DNA of 64,000 nucleotides from positions 773,983 to 837,982 of the forward strand of contig NW_006768793.1 of assembly GCF_000204055.1 (NCBI RefSeq), written 5' to 3'. Shown here piece after piece: positions 42,708 to 54,523 of this stretch. The notes below the pieces were generated by a model. It had not been told where the DNA came from, searched no databases, and worked only from the letters and a program-made list of their open reading frames with translations. Every line of letters starts with the position of its first letter. The first letter of the stretch is position 1. Origin of the DNA: Melampsora larici-populina 98AG31. Its lineage: Eukaryota; Basidiomycota; Pucciniomycetes; Pucciniales; Melampsoraceae. The position numbers were made by a program, and so were the translations under genes.

Positions 42708-45689
42708 ATGCAAAGATTGATCGGAGCCGCTGGACTATCCTCAAGGCATGCCCAAACCAGGCTTGTCCATGATGTGTCCACTCTTTGCGGAATTCGAAAA
42801 CAACCGCTACCAGGTTGGCAACATCAACCCATCAGAATGTCAACACATCAAGCTAGATGGTACAACCCATCTTATAGTGCACGACAGCGAGCAAGTGGGG
42901 ACAAAAGCGCAGAATTCGATCATCGTGATTCGCCAGAGCCGTCCAGGCTTCGAGATGACCTCCCACCACCGCATGATTCGAAAGACCCCGCATCGTCTTG
43001 GTCAGATGGGGTAGCAGCTCAAGCAGTTGTCGGCTCACTGGCAACTATCGTCATTCTAGGTTTCGGCGGGTGGGTGTTGTGATAAACAAGTCGGCATTGT
43101 TCGAATCTGTCTAGGCTCACAAGCTCCTTGTTCATCCCTGACTCCCAGATATTTATACCACACTTGGTTAGTCTGAAGTAAAAGCTCGGCTTGTGATCTA
43201 GCCTATCTGTTCATGCTATTTTGAGTGTGCGATAGGTATAAATATTCCGTATTGCAGAAGATGGCAGTAGCTTTCGAGCCTGGTATGTCAATCACCTCAT
43301 AAAATTTCTTTTTTCTTGTAGTAATGGCCAGCAGCACTCTTAAGTGGATCTGTGGAAAACAGCGCGGGCTTGTTAGAAGCTGAAACAGCTTTACTTACCT
43401 ACCATTTCTTCTGTGGGTTCCAGGCTACGATCCGGTCTTGGTGCTCAACGATGCTTCCAAGAAACTTTCTAATAAGCCAGAGACGGCTCGTCCTACCTTC
43501 CAGCGTGCTTACGGTGTGGATCTCGACGAAGAAGAGCAAGATAAACAGGTGTCTTGGATCAACAGACAGGAACAACCTCTTATCGACCAGATCGTGCATG
43601 GAACACTGGCAGGCCAGTACTGGTTGATCACAGGTCAATCTTTCAATCTTATGTATAAATTTCAGATCGTTCATTATCATACATATCTTTATTGTAACTC
43701 TCTCACAACTCCGTAATTTCAGGCCCCAAAGGAACCGGCAAATTCTCATTGATTGCCGACGCTATGGTGAGAAATTCGGCTGATGGTGAGTTGATGAAGC
43801 AAAATGTCAATTGTGACCAGATTTTTCGCACGATTTTCCTGGACTCAGTAGGCTGGGTTTCATTTTCGATGCGAAACAGGCGTTGCTGTTTGTGAATGCA
43901 GTGACAACCTCGAGATTTTCCGATTACGACTGGGCAGGTGCTTAAACTTTGAGTATTCTGAAGATTATATAGGAGGTTTATTCTCGAGGCGTGATCCTCG
44001 AGAGGGAGGTCCTTTGGTCGATGTTGAGGTGCTTGATCTTGAGTCAAGCTCACGTCTTTCTTGAAACTTGGGTCCCTACCAGCTCAAGTTCATGTTAAAT
44101 CTGCTTTCCTTTTTGAGAGGCATTATCCATATATATCTAATAAGATGTGGTTTGTTTTTGTTTTGTTTTCACTGTTCAGCGTGCACTGAATAAACTCGAA
44201 AAGGTCAGAGATTCATTTTCATCACCTGCGATCCATTCGATAGCGTAAAAACTCGGAGCTGAATATCATGCTAGCGTGCACGGAAAACTCAGGTGGCTAT
44301 AAAATATCACGAGAAAAATCGCCGTCCTTTGATTCTCGTATTCAATAATATCCAGTTGAGTCGATATCAAAGTGCTGCTATACTGTGCGTGATTGTGGTG
44401 ACAGAAGAAAGTAGCTGACACATCTTGAAATTTGATCTAGTCACCTGCAGCGAAACGATGATTCTTATAGTCTTCTGCTGCAACTACAGCAACGAGCTGA
44501 ATGTTGGTCCCAAGCTGGTATTTTGACCATGATTTTCACTTCGGATGACCACTGGCCATACTCGCTCCTGCGCAAGAACGCATCCAGGATGTCAGTCTTG
44601 ACAATCAAAGATCTGACAAAGTCAGAAACTATCAGAGCGGTATGTGTCGAGCGAAAGAAATTATGGAACGAAGACCGCAGAGAAGGAGATGAAGAGATTG
44701 AACAGGTTTGGAAGTTGGTCGGCGGCCGAATTGGGCATCTCAGCTGGTGTATGAAGCATAAGGACATGATCCACGCAGCAAATATTATCATCGAGCGTGA
44801 AAAGCAGTGGCTTCTCTCGCGAATTGGCTTGATTGTCGTGCGTATCTCTTTCCAGCTTTTTGACTCTTCATCAGCTCATGAAGCTTCTGGCGTCAACTGA
44901 CCGGCGATACTTTTGAGGGATCCAAAGGATTGTGATGATGGTATGTAAGCGGTTCGACTTCCACTTTCTGTCGTCATATTTTATTGATCAAACGATCTTA
45001 TCAATCGCGCCCTAGATGTGATGGATGAGCAAAAATGGTCCTCCAGTTCTTTTCTGTTGATGCAATCTTTGGCAAAGCAAGCAGAAGAAGAACACGAATC
45101 GGGATCGGATACCGATGGATCTACCTTTCAAAAAGGTCTTCTGTACTCAGAAGCCAGACAGATAATGGTATGTTCAAGTCGCGAAAGCGTTTGGTACCCT
45201 CAATGGACTCATCTGTCATCAGAATGCGGGTCGTTCAGGCAGCTGACTTTGGTTGCTTTCTTTCATCAGACGCGAGCGGATTTCCTCGATCAATTGGATC
45301 ATGAAAACATGATCGCCATCGACATTGACTATCGGTGCGCTCCTCTCATATTCGATCAAATGCTTACGCTTTGTTGAAATCCAGCTTCAATGTGACTTTC
45401 CAGAGTGAGGCCAAACTCGGTGGTCATGTTGAACGTCATCAAAGAGATCTGTAACGAGCCTGATTTCGACGAAAAATTGGAAAGCGTGATGGAGAGAATA
45501 AGTGCTATTGAGAGCTTAGGACGAACGCGAGAATTGACTTGGAAGACGGTACGTTCATTGGCTACTTTTCGAATTGTTACATTGGGGAAGGAGCAAAATT
45601 ATACCTGGTTTTTTGACATGTCTCTCTGATTCAAATTGTAGGGTAAGAATGGAGATGGCATCATGAATATCAAACTAGAACGTAATTAA
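42708..45689 (+). CDS. Membrane-anchored AAA-type P-loop ATPase, probably mitochondrial
   Basis: Thirteen exons keep one frame from ATG 42708 to TAA 45689: 42708-43069, 43236-43282, 43424-43633, 43723-43785, 43880-44028, 44180-44203, 44293-44354, 44441-44837, 44928-44940, 45016-45167, 45270-45334, 45404-45548 and 45642-45689; about 578 residues. The N-terminus is basic, rich in R, S and Q and without acidic residues at first (MQRLIGAAGLSSRHAQTR), like a mitochondrial presequence. One membrane span lies near residues 106-121 (VVGSLATIVILGFGG). The ATPase core has Walker A GPKGTGKF near residue 207 and a Walker B-like strand LILVFNN near 298, where the usual acidic pair is Asn-Asn. A helical C-terminal region follows. 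Fungal proteins with this layout exist, but their role is poorly known. The missing Walker B acid raises the possibility of ATP binding without hydrolysis. Confidence 0.82.
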
Positions 45690-47268
45690 GATATCTGCAA
45701 ATGTGGAAGAAGCCTCTTGCATTCAGTTGTAAGACAAGATACCCCTCTAGAGTCTTCCTGGCAAAAGGTGAGTCTTTTCGGATGGGCGAAAGAAGGTAGA
45801 ATAGTCTCACTCTGTATGAATGCTCGACTCCGAGTGAGGATTCATGCAAATATATCTGGCTGTTGTAGAATCAAATTTGTATATAATATTTCGGGGACGC
45901 AATTGATGTCAGTGAATAAATATACAGAGCTACTGCCAATATGCCAACTTGACACAATCTGGACCCCATGGGTAATGTCGATCCCAACGCTTAGCCCTCG
46001 AACCTTTTGTTCACTCATCATTTCTGATGCCCGCAAGTTGCCAATGATGATAGCCATCTGGACGAAAATTAAAAATATGAGAACCACTATGAAAACAAAT
46101 TCTTATGAGTGACAAGTCCGGGGCTTTACCAAACAGATCTTTTTGACTCTCACCTGAGAACAGCTCTCGGGGCGACTCATCAGATCACTTTGAAATTTGG
46201 TCGAGCTTCTAGGTTTGTTTAGCACAGAGCCTCGCCCTCAATACTGCAGCCTATCATTAACTAGCATAACGTCGCGCAAGCAACATTTATCTCTTGATGG
46301 CTAAGACTCAAACTCATAAATTAAGGATCATATCACATTTGTCTCGGAGCTATAGGTGGTCCATCTGGATCTATGTAAGTAAATCTCGATCCATTAGCAT
46401 CCACTCTACTTGATTTCCCTCTAGATCCGGTCTCATCTAGACTATTTACAAGGCCTTATTGAGAAAATCGACTTTCAAAGGATCCTTGATATCCGTTGAC
46501 GGTGGACATCTATCTGGAGAGATCTCCTGTATCGTGATTCGCATTTCAGGCGTTTGGAGATGATAAAATTGGCGCTTAATTTTCACACCCTTTCATGGCC
46601 AGGATATCTCTGGTCCTGCATTTCCTACATAACCTCATATGAGTCCCACGCTGTGTCGCTCGCGACCGAGCCCCACCATGGAGATAAGAGGTGTTTTGCA
46701 ATAGAACGAACTGATAACCTTATTTGAGGTATACCATCTCAGGTTCCTCGAAAGGAATTGATGTTGAGAGTGAGTATGTTGTACGTACTCGCATCAAATA
46801 GGCAGACCAACAGTGAGTCATCTTTCCATCTTCCAATTAAAATTAAATGAGACAATTTATGCAGTGACTTTCTACAAACCTTTGGCGCTTTGAGAGCCTG
46901 ATATGATATAGAGATATGACTCCAATAATTTGAATATCAGGAACTACATATAGCATGCGTTCGACTTTCTGCATAAGATCCAAACTTAATATTGGAAGAC
47001 CTCGACGATCACTGCCATTTGTGTGAGTTGTTGTCTGTTGTTATTTGTTGTTGTGAGTCCGTCAGCCACTGTATGTGTACTGTATCTGAATACACAACAG
47101 TTGGACGTGGTCGGAGGTTGGACTTGATTAAACGCGTCTACAAACCAAAGCAACACTTGCTTGAAAAATTTCATTCGCTCACCATAAAAGCATTCATAAC
47201 AACGATAGCCCATCAGCTTGCTCCATTCGATCTGACTCATAGCTCATTGATCTTCTGCTCGATCTACC
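45690..47268. other. Intergenic between ATPase and RdRP genes
   Basis: No reading frame with splice or motif support on either strand. It should contain the RdRP promoter. Confidence 0.4.
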
Positions 47269-50200
47269 ATGGTGGATTCGAAAAAGAATCCCGTCCCCAA
47301 GCGAACGGCAACGAAGAGAAAATCTGATTTGGAGCAACCTCCAATCAGTCCCAGATCGTTTGTGGGACGACCGTCTGAAGCAATTGCCCCCGTCGTCCGG
47401 CCCAAAATATCTCACAAAGCGCCGGGACCTCAAACCGATTGTTTAGTTACACCTTCGTTCTTCGATTTTTTTTGTTCATCTCATCTCATCACTATCAATC
47501 TTTATCCATATGGCGGTTTCACTGGATCATTTGAAACCGACAATTCCTATGCCTCGAAAAGTGATAGGCACCAGCCGGATGTTGAAAACTACTTGGCGCG
47601 CCGGTCCTATCAAACCCTTTGTAACAATCCTCATCCGATTATTGGAGATTGTTCCCTTGCAGACGGGGTTGAGAGCTCACCCAGATGGCGGCAATATATA
47701 CAAATATACCATAGAGAACTTTCTTGATGATAGTTTTGATGGATTCATCAACAAGTTGCTTGACATTGACCAGCTGAAGGCTGGTTAGTCGGTTGATCTC
47801 AACAATCTCGGGTGTGATGTTGTTGTAATCAATGTTTCACATTCTGAGTGGACCTTACATGATGTACACACCAAATTTGTCTACTTTCTTGTGGACATTT
47901 CAGCTTTTTAGTTTACGAGTTGAAGAGGACTTTACCAGGATCTTTTCGCTTTTTACTATCATTTAAAGCAAGTTGGCGCGCCAGCATTAATGGTGCGGAT
48001 TCTGGAGAGCCTGTTCTCGCGCCACAGTGCGCTGTGCCTTCAACACCCAGCGGCAACATCTTGACCTGAGATAGTCCAAAAATTGTAATTTGTGGTTTTG
48101 CTCGGAAGTCACCAAGCTCCGGTTTTGACTATTGGTACATACCTACCGATGCGCTGTTCGTGTTCCTCAAGATAGATGTTCTGCGGGTTATCCAAGTCTT
48201 CATTCGGCAGCACTCCTCCACATATAGATTCTCGCAATATCATTCTTATCCCGCTCCGAGATTGATCGAGTCTTCTCCTCTGCTTGTACAGTCAATCGTC
48301 TATTTAAAGAAGATGTCGACAAGAGTTTGGCAAATCTTCCGAACGCAATCATGATTTGGGAGGTCGCTAGATCCATCCAAAGATTGCCAGAAGACCAGCA
48401 AAAAACCATCATTACGGGCCACCCGCACGAGGATCCTTTGCGTTTTGGGATACAGTTATCCGGTCTCTTGTCATCCCCCACAGATGTCGAGGGAGCTGAT
48501 CCTGAGCTTCTCGCTCTCATCCGCTCCACTGAAGCAGAGCTAAAGGCCGAACAGGACAAAGTTGATGTGCGTCATCCCCAACGTGTCCTGCAGATATTGA
48601 TAGGTCACGCCTTTGACTGATGAAATCTTTCCAGACACCACCCGCATCCATTGCAGATAATGCTCGAGAAGTCATCCGGCGAATACTTGCTAGGGGTCAA
48701 GTCCGTTTTGGCATCAATATCTCACTTGACGATGGACAAACAAACTTTGCACAAAGATTGAAACCATGTAAAATCAGTGATTCAAATATTTGGCAGCGGA
48801 CTTATGGGTCAGATTGTTTCCTGCGGGTTCGTTTGAGTGAGAATGTCCTTCACGAAGCTGGCAAGGGGCGTAAAGAGCAGTTGGGAAGAAAACTGTGGAA
48901 ACTCCTCAATCGAACCATCATCTTTGCACAAAAAGAATATAAGGCAGCAGTGTTGAAAGAGGTGATTTATCCGTCTCAGTGTAATCTTTCAAATTGTACT
49001 GAATGGATTTATCCCATACCTAGGATATAATCTGGTTCTTCACGTCACCCCAAAGTCCTGCTCCTCCTCTTACCATACGTGACCTGGTAGAGAAAGATAT
49101 GCCGATCCGCTTGAATGATGGGATGCGAATCTCAAAATTCGTAAGCCATGTCATAATTAATACAAGATGGGAATCAAGTTTAATCATTGTGGAACTCATC
49201 TTCCTCTGGTCTACTAGAATGCTCGTTTGCAACTCTCGGTGTCCACTACCGAGCCCACCATTACTTTCAAGCCATACCAAATTCGACGAGTTCCCGACAT
49301 TCAATCTACCTCACTGATGGTCAGCCCAGCTTTCATGAGTCGAATTTCTCAAAGACTAGAGCTTGGGTACAAGCCATGTTTGTTCCCCCCCTTTGATCCT
49401 CCTCTTCATTTCATTTCGGCTCCAGTTATTCTTCTGATGATTCTCTTGTCTACGCAAATAACTCAGCTATTGTTGAAGGAGCTCACGTCGACCCAAGCGC
49501 ATCATACACTGGACAACGCTACAGTTGGAGGATGTGCATGGAACCAGACATGATAGAAGGAAAGTCAATCCAGATGCGCGAAAGCGAACGAACCCGGACT
49601 GGTGGACAAACCCTCACAATCAGCTTTCGTGCTATCGTATATAATCAAGAGGTTTCTCGGTGGGACGAGAAAGAAGGATCGATAACTATACCAAGGCGTG
49701 AAATTCAATTTGTTCAGATGAGTACAGCTCCTGCAGTTATGACCGACGGAGCCGCAGCGATCAGTAAATTTGCTGCTCAAAAGATAAAGGATAGTTTGGG
49801 GATGAATTTCCTTCCTTGTGAGTACATATACATACCCTCGATGATTGATGAGATTCTTTCTTATAAGCGTAAGCGCTTGATTGCCTGCATTCTGATGGTC
49901 ACTTCATTTATAAAGCGGCTTTCCAAGCCCGGATCATGAAAGCCAAGGGTCAGTACTCTTCACAAGCCAAGCCATCCTGGTCCGTGTCCCTCATTTCTTT
50001 TTATCATAGGTGTCTGGTATCTCTCAAGTCATGATTCAATCGAAGAGGATGAAGAATCCATGTGGATCGAGATTCGAGACAGCCAATGGAAGGCTGATGT
50101 TTCGTACGGTCATGACGTGGACATTCCATTCAATTTGGTCCGATCTTCGCGCCACGCCAAGACAGGGCATGTCAATCGACAGACCCTTCCTGTTGAGTTA

Positions 50201-53093
50201 TCTCATAGTATTTTTGGATCACGAATATAAGTTGATGCCATCAGTTAATTGTATGTTCGTAAACACTAGGTCTTAGCGTCGCGAAAAGTACCTGTCTCGA
50301 CTTTCACCGACCTCTTGAAGCTCGAACTCCTCACCGTGTTTAATTCTCTAACAGACCTGAATCATCTGATGGTCACTTCCTATTTAGACAATCATGCTGA
50401 AGTGCATATCAACACGGAAGATGTAGAGGATTTGTCAGAGAGGCTTTCAAGACGACCTTTGGATGCCATGTCAGAATGTACCGCCTTGCTCAAGAGCGGA
50501 TTCAATGTTCGCGACCCTCGAGTTATTGATAGACTTGAGCATTCATGCAAGATGATCTTGGCCCGAATGGTAAGATAGACCACACGTCTTGATTGTGATG
50601 CTACTCAGACCTACGTAGACGTTAAACTATGCCTGCCATCCCCAGACCAACTTCAAACTGACTGTGCCATACAGTACATCGGTCTATGCCATGCCTGACC
50701 CGTAAGCTGAGCGCTGTCATTGATATATATTCTATTCGAGACAATACAACATGAAGATTGTGACTGACGGTAGATTTCTTCTTACAATCAAGGACGGGAA
50801 CTTTGAAGGAGGGCGAGGTATTCTTACAGCTTTCACATTTCGTGTAAGTCCTAGCTTATGTTTTGTGGGAGACACGCAGCCAAATCTTTAATCTTGGACT
50901 CCTCCACTCCCTGTGATAATGTAGGGATCAGGATACAGCTTTACCAATACAAGTTCTTCGAGGAGAGTGTATCGTTGCTAGATCGCCTTGCGTACATGTG
51001 AGTGATAAGAGATAAGAGGATGTTGACATACTTTCTTACTGATCCCCCTACACAACTTGAAATCATAGCCATGCGACGCTCGCAAGGTGACAGCCGTAGC
51101 TAATCAAAACTTGGTGCGTTATGATGATGTGCTGGTATGCTCGGTCCTCGGAGAACGGTCTCTACTGGACTATCTGTCCGGCGGTAAGTTCATTTCCGAA
51201 AACAACAGCGCAGATGACATCAAAATTTGACTTCCTGCATTTTTGTGACAATCCATCTGTGCTCGCAGGTGATTATGATGGTAAATATGATCGGTATCTC
51301 GTAAGCGAGCAAGAGATACGACGACTTATCCTTCTTGACCACTCCCAGGTGATACCGTCACAGTCATCTGGGATCCACATATCACCGAACCGTTTGTGAA
51401 TGCGGATGTCGGAGAATGTATCTCTCAAAAAGAGCTTAAAGAATACGAAAAGTATTTCGAAGGTAAGCTTGCCGATCTTTACTACTGGTGCCTGCTGTTC
51501 TTAAAAAGTCTCCACCATTAACTCTATTTCCAACTCCAAAGATAACGCGCACCATAGTTCTCTGACTAGCGGAACTGTCAAAGACTACGTACATCTGGAT
51601 GACAATGGTAGTACTAGTTACGAAGACGCCCTGAGAATGTCTCAGTTGGTGACTCTCTTTCAATCTACGGATTTTGGGCGCTACTCGCAGATGCACAAAG
51701 TGTAAAGTATCTTGTGAAACTTATCGGCCGCTCGCTCCAGATTTACTTATATTTAATTGATAATCTCAGGCTTGAATATCTATATGGCGTGGGTGATCCC
51801 AGAACACAAAAATTTGGTTACGGTACGTCGGTGTACAATTGAAAGCCCTAATGTTTCGTTGATGATGCCTCGTTTCAACAGTATACATCAGATGTCTGGA
51901 TGCTGCTAAGCAAGGTAAGATCCTACTATAAATATCCGAGCAGATCATCTCTGATGATTCCTCATTTCCTCGTTATCTTCAGGTATCTCGCTGTCTACAA
52001 AGGCGCATACTATGTTGAAGAAGGAGTTTGAATCATTACCGGAGCTCAGCAATCATAATATGAAAGAGGTGATACCTCTTCCTCCTTGGACGCAAATGCT
52101 CCAAGCGGGTGACCGAGAAGAGAGGGTGTGGTCTGAAAGTAGAAAACAAAGGATTTACCTTCCCAGAAAGTCCACACACGTCTTGGGCAAGTGATTTTCA
52201 CACGATCTTCTAATTCTCGATACAAAAAGCTAAAACGTCTCGATGTGATGCTCTTTTTCATGTCATACAGAGGCATTTGCCTTTGTTGCCGAGGAGCAAA
52301 AGCGCTTATTGATAAAAAACCTACAAGCTCTCCCACCGCGCGGTGTTGATGAAGACTTGACAAAGAAGTGGACCGATTTTCGCACTAAGGCCGTTGGTGA
52401 TCACCCAGGCCACAAGCTAATGAGATTTTTAGAGGACATCATCCAAGTCTGTATCTCTTTCTTTTTAATATCATCCATCTTTATCCTGTCCCGTGAATTA
52501 ATTGGTGTGCGTGTCTTACATCTATCGAGTAGAGATCATATTTCATATATAGACAGTCATTAGATTCGACTTCGCATAGGATGACGCCAGATGTTACCTC
52601 AGCCCTGACGATCTTTTGGGTTGTAGGATCCCTCCAAGAAGCCAAAAATGCTGTCAAGGGAGATGAATATTGCACCCAGTACCTGATGGCTAGCTCTTTA
52701 CACGATTATTGCTTATTGAAGGTATATCATGTCGCTATCTCGTCATCATGATCGGTTTGTGTTGATGCGATATTGTTTTTGAAACTCATCAGGCCTCTGC
52801 CGCTGCCGCAATCATGAGACCTGACGACCACTTTGCCTTCTACATGTCATTTCCTGAGGTAAGTGATATCTATTTTTTTCGCCAGGAAAATCAATGACTC
52901 AAAATTCACGATTATCCTTTGAATCCTCTTTTTTTCTTAGTTGTGTCACCTCAAAAGTTGTGCTACAGAATATCAACACCTTTTCAGGACTGGCTGTCAA
53001 TCAAGCATAGGAAGAGCGCCTAGGGCTATCACACACGATTCTAAAGAACATTTGAGAGTGAGAAAGAAAATTGCACTGTTTTGGAAACCGTGA
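47269..53093 (+). CDS. RNA-dependent RNA polymerase of the RNA silencing type
   Basis: Exons with agreeing phases include 48228-48560, 48635-48961, 49024-49140, 49218-49366, 49426-49817, 49916-49948, 50010-50191, 50270-50569, 50646-50701, 50793-50843, 50925-50997, 51070-51183, 51269-51280, 51349-51462, 51542-51701, 51770-51822, 51882-51914 and 51983-52190. Family signs are MTDGAAAISK, PSAFQARIMKAKGVW, VLASRKVPVSTFTDLL, RGECIVARSPCVHPCDARKV and the catalytic GGDYDGDTVTVIWD. The DYDGD motif is spread over three exons, with a 12-nt exon coding its core. Such enzymes make double-stranded RNA for Dicer in fungal quelling. At 51120/51121 the frame lacks one base compared with the expected protein; this may be a real lesion or an assembly error. 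The 5' part (47269-48227) and splicing at 52.2-52.7 kb are unresolved; the last exons, ending YMSFPE and then ALFWKP, look coding. Confidence 0.85.
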
Positions 53094-53465
53094 AATAAAG
53101 TGGAAGTTTCTTGAAGTATTCCGTGAATATCTTGTATTTTATACCTAAACATGTATGGTATATTAGATGAAAAGTGTACCTGGTATCTAGAGTGAGATAA
53201 GTTATAGGTTTGATCCTGTACAAAGGTTGCTTTGTGAGCATTGGTCAAAAAGTTGATTAACATCATAAAGTTGGTTGTGAAGGAGAATCATTCTTGACAT
53301 CTACTCTAGATAGCTGTATAGGAAGTCCGGAGGTGGCTCATGGACCAATTCCCTGAACCAAGGATAAGTAATCTCACGTCAGGAATTCCTTCAAACTATC
53401 TACACCGTTAATCTTTTCCAATCAAATCAGAATAAGCTTCGAACGCAAACAGAAATGCAAGGGTC

Positions 53466-53690
53466 TTATTGACTCGGTAACGGTGTGAGTTTCCAAATCG
53501 GTCGTGCTTCATCATCAGCATTCGTAATATCTATCACTTTTTTTCTCAAAAGGAGAACACGATGCTCCTTAACCTGCAATTTCAATTTAGTTTGAATCCA
53601 TCCAAGTCGCTTGCTTATCAAGTGCTTGAAACCAGATAAGTTAAACTTCTTCACTTGATCAACATACTCTAGAACCTTCTGAACGTTCGT
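53466..53690 (-). other. Possible exon or gene fragment
   Basis: An open frame of about 70 codons (KKFNLSGFKHLISKRLGWIQ ... ending PLPSQ) runs to a TAA at the 53466 end. It is preceded by an acceptor-like TTCAG and has no ATG. Composition is protein-like and basic. It may be the last exon of an unrecognised gene or a fragment; no upstream exon was found. Confidence 0.3.
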
Positions 53691-53693
53691 TGA

Positions 53694-54523
53694 GGTGTTC
53701 TACTTCTTTTGGTAAAATACTCGGGGTTTCAAACTCTTTTCTTTAGCTACTTCACAACTGCGCCAGTTGAACAGCTTAACTCAAGCCTCTTTCTTCCAAC
53801 CAACCACCGCCTTTAAAGTCTATTTCAACTTTCACAAAATACAGTCTGGGTCTGAGAACAGGCTTTCTTCATAAGCTACTTTCAATCTTGACGCGCCTCG
53901 CAGCTGGCTCGACCAACCCATCAAACACGATCAGGGCCCACTATTTATTACATTCAAGGCCCTGCCACTGTCCACATCTGTCCACATACACTTCCTTCTT
54001 CAAAGCAGCAGTGAAGAGCAGCAAGTTTACATAAACAAACCACTGACTGACCCCACGGTTTATAGACTCATAACAAGTGTAAGGTCTCAATATTTCTTCA
54101 GTTTCATCCACTCAAGTATCAGGATTCAGTGTTGGCTTTATATCGCTGCAACATACACAGTAGGATCTTATCTTTCTTTTAAGCTGAGACTCGGTCAGTT
54201 CTCATCCTTTCAAGTTCTTTCTTTCCTCATAACCCGTCAACGCCCAATATCACTTCCGTTGGGTTGAATTCTCATCTCCGTGCAAACACCAACTGACGTC
54301 GACCTTTGATATGGTCTGATATACATTGATTTTTGTAGGGCAAGTTTCAAGAAACACAATTAACCTCAATAAACGCCATCACGTCAACAAGAGCCCTTAA
54401 AACCCTCATCAATCTTGCCATTCTTTGCCTGGATCTAGCTGAATCTTCTCGGGTTTGATACATCTACTGCGTGCTCACGTCACAGTTTCATCAACTTCTC
54501 GACTTCGAAGTTGTAATCTGATC
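53694..54523. other. Promoter region of the MscS channel gene
   Basis: Pyrimidine-rich DNA typical of a fungal promoter and 5' leader, without a gene. Confidence 0.4.

Noticed and set aside
45842..46112. Overlapping frames between the ATPase and RdRP genes
   Set aside because: No start context, no splice partners and no recognisable motif; they are in the size range expected by chance.
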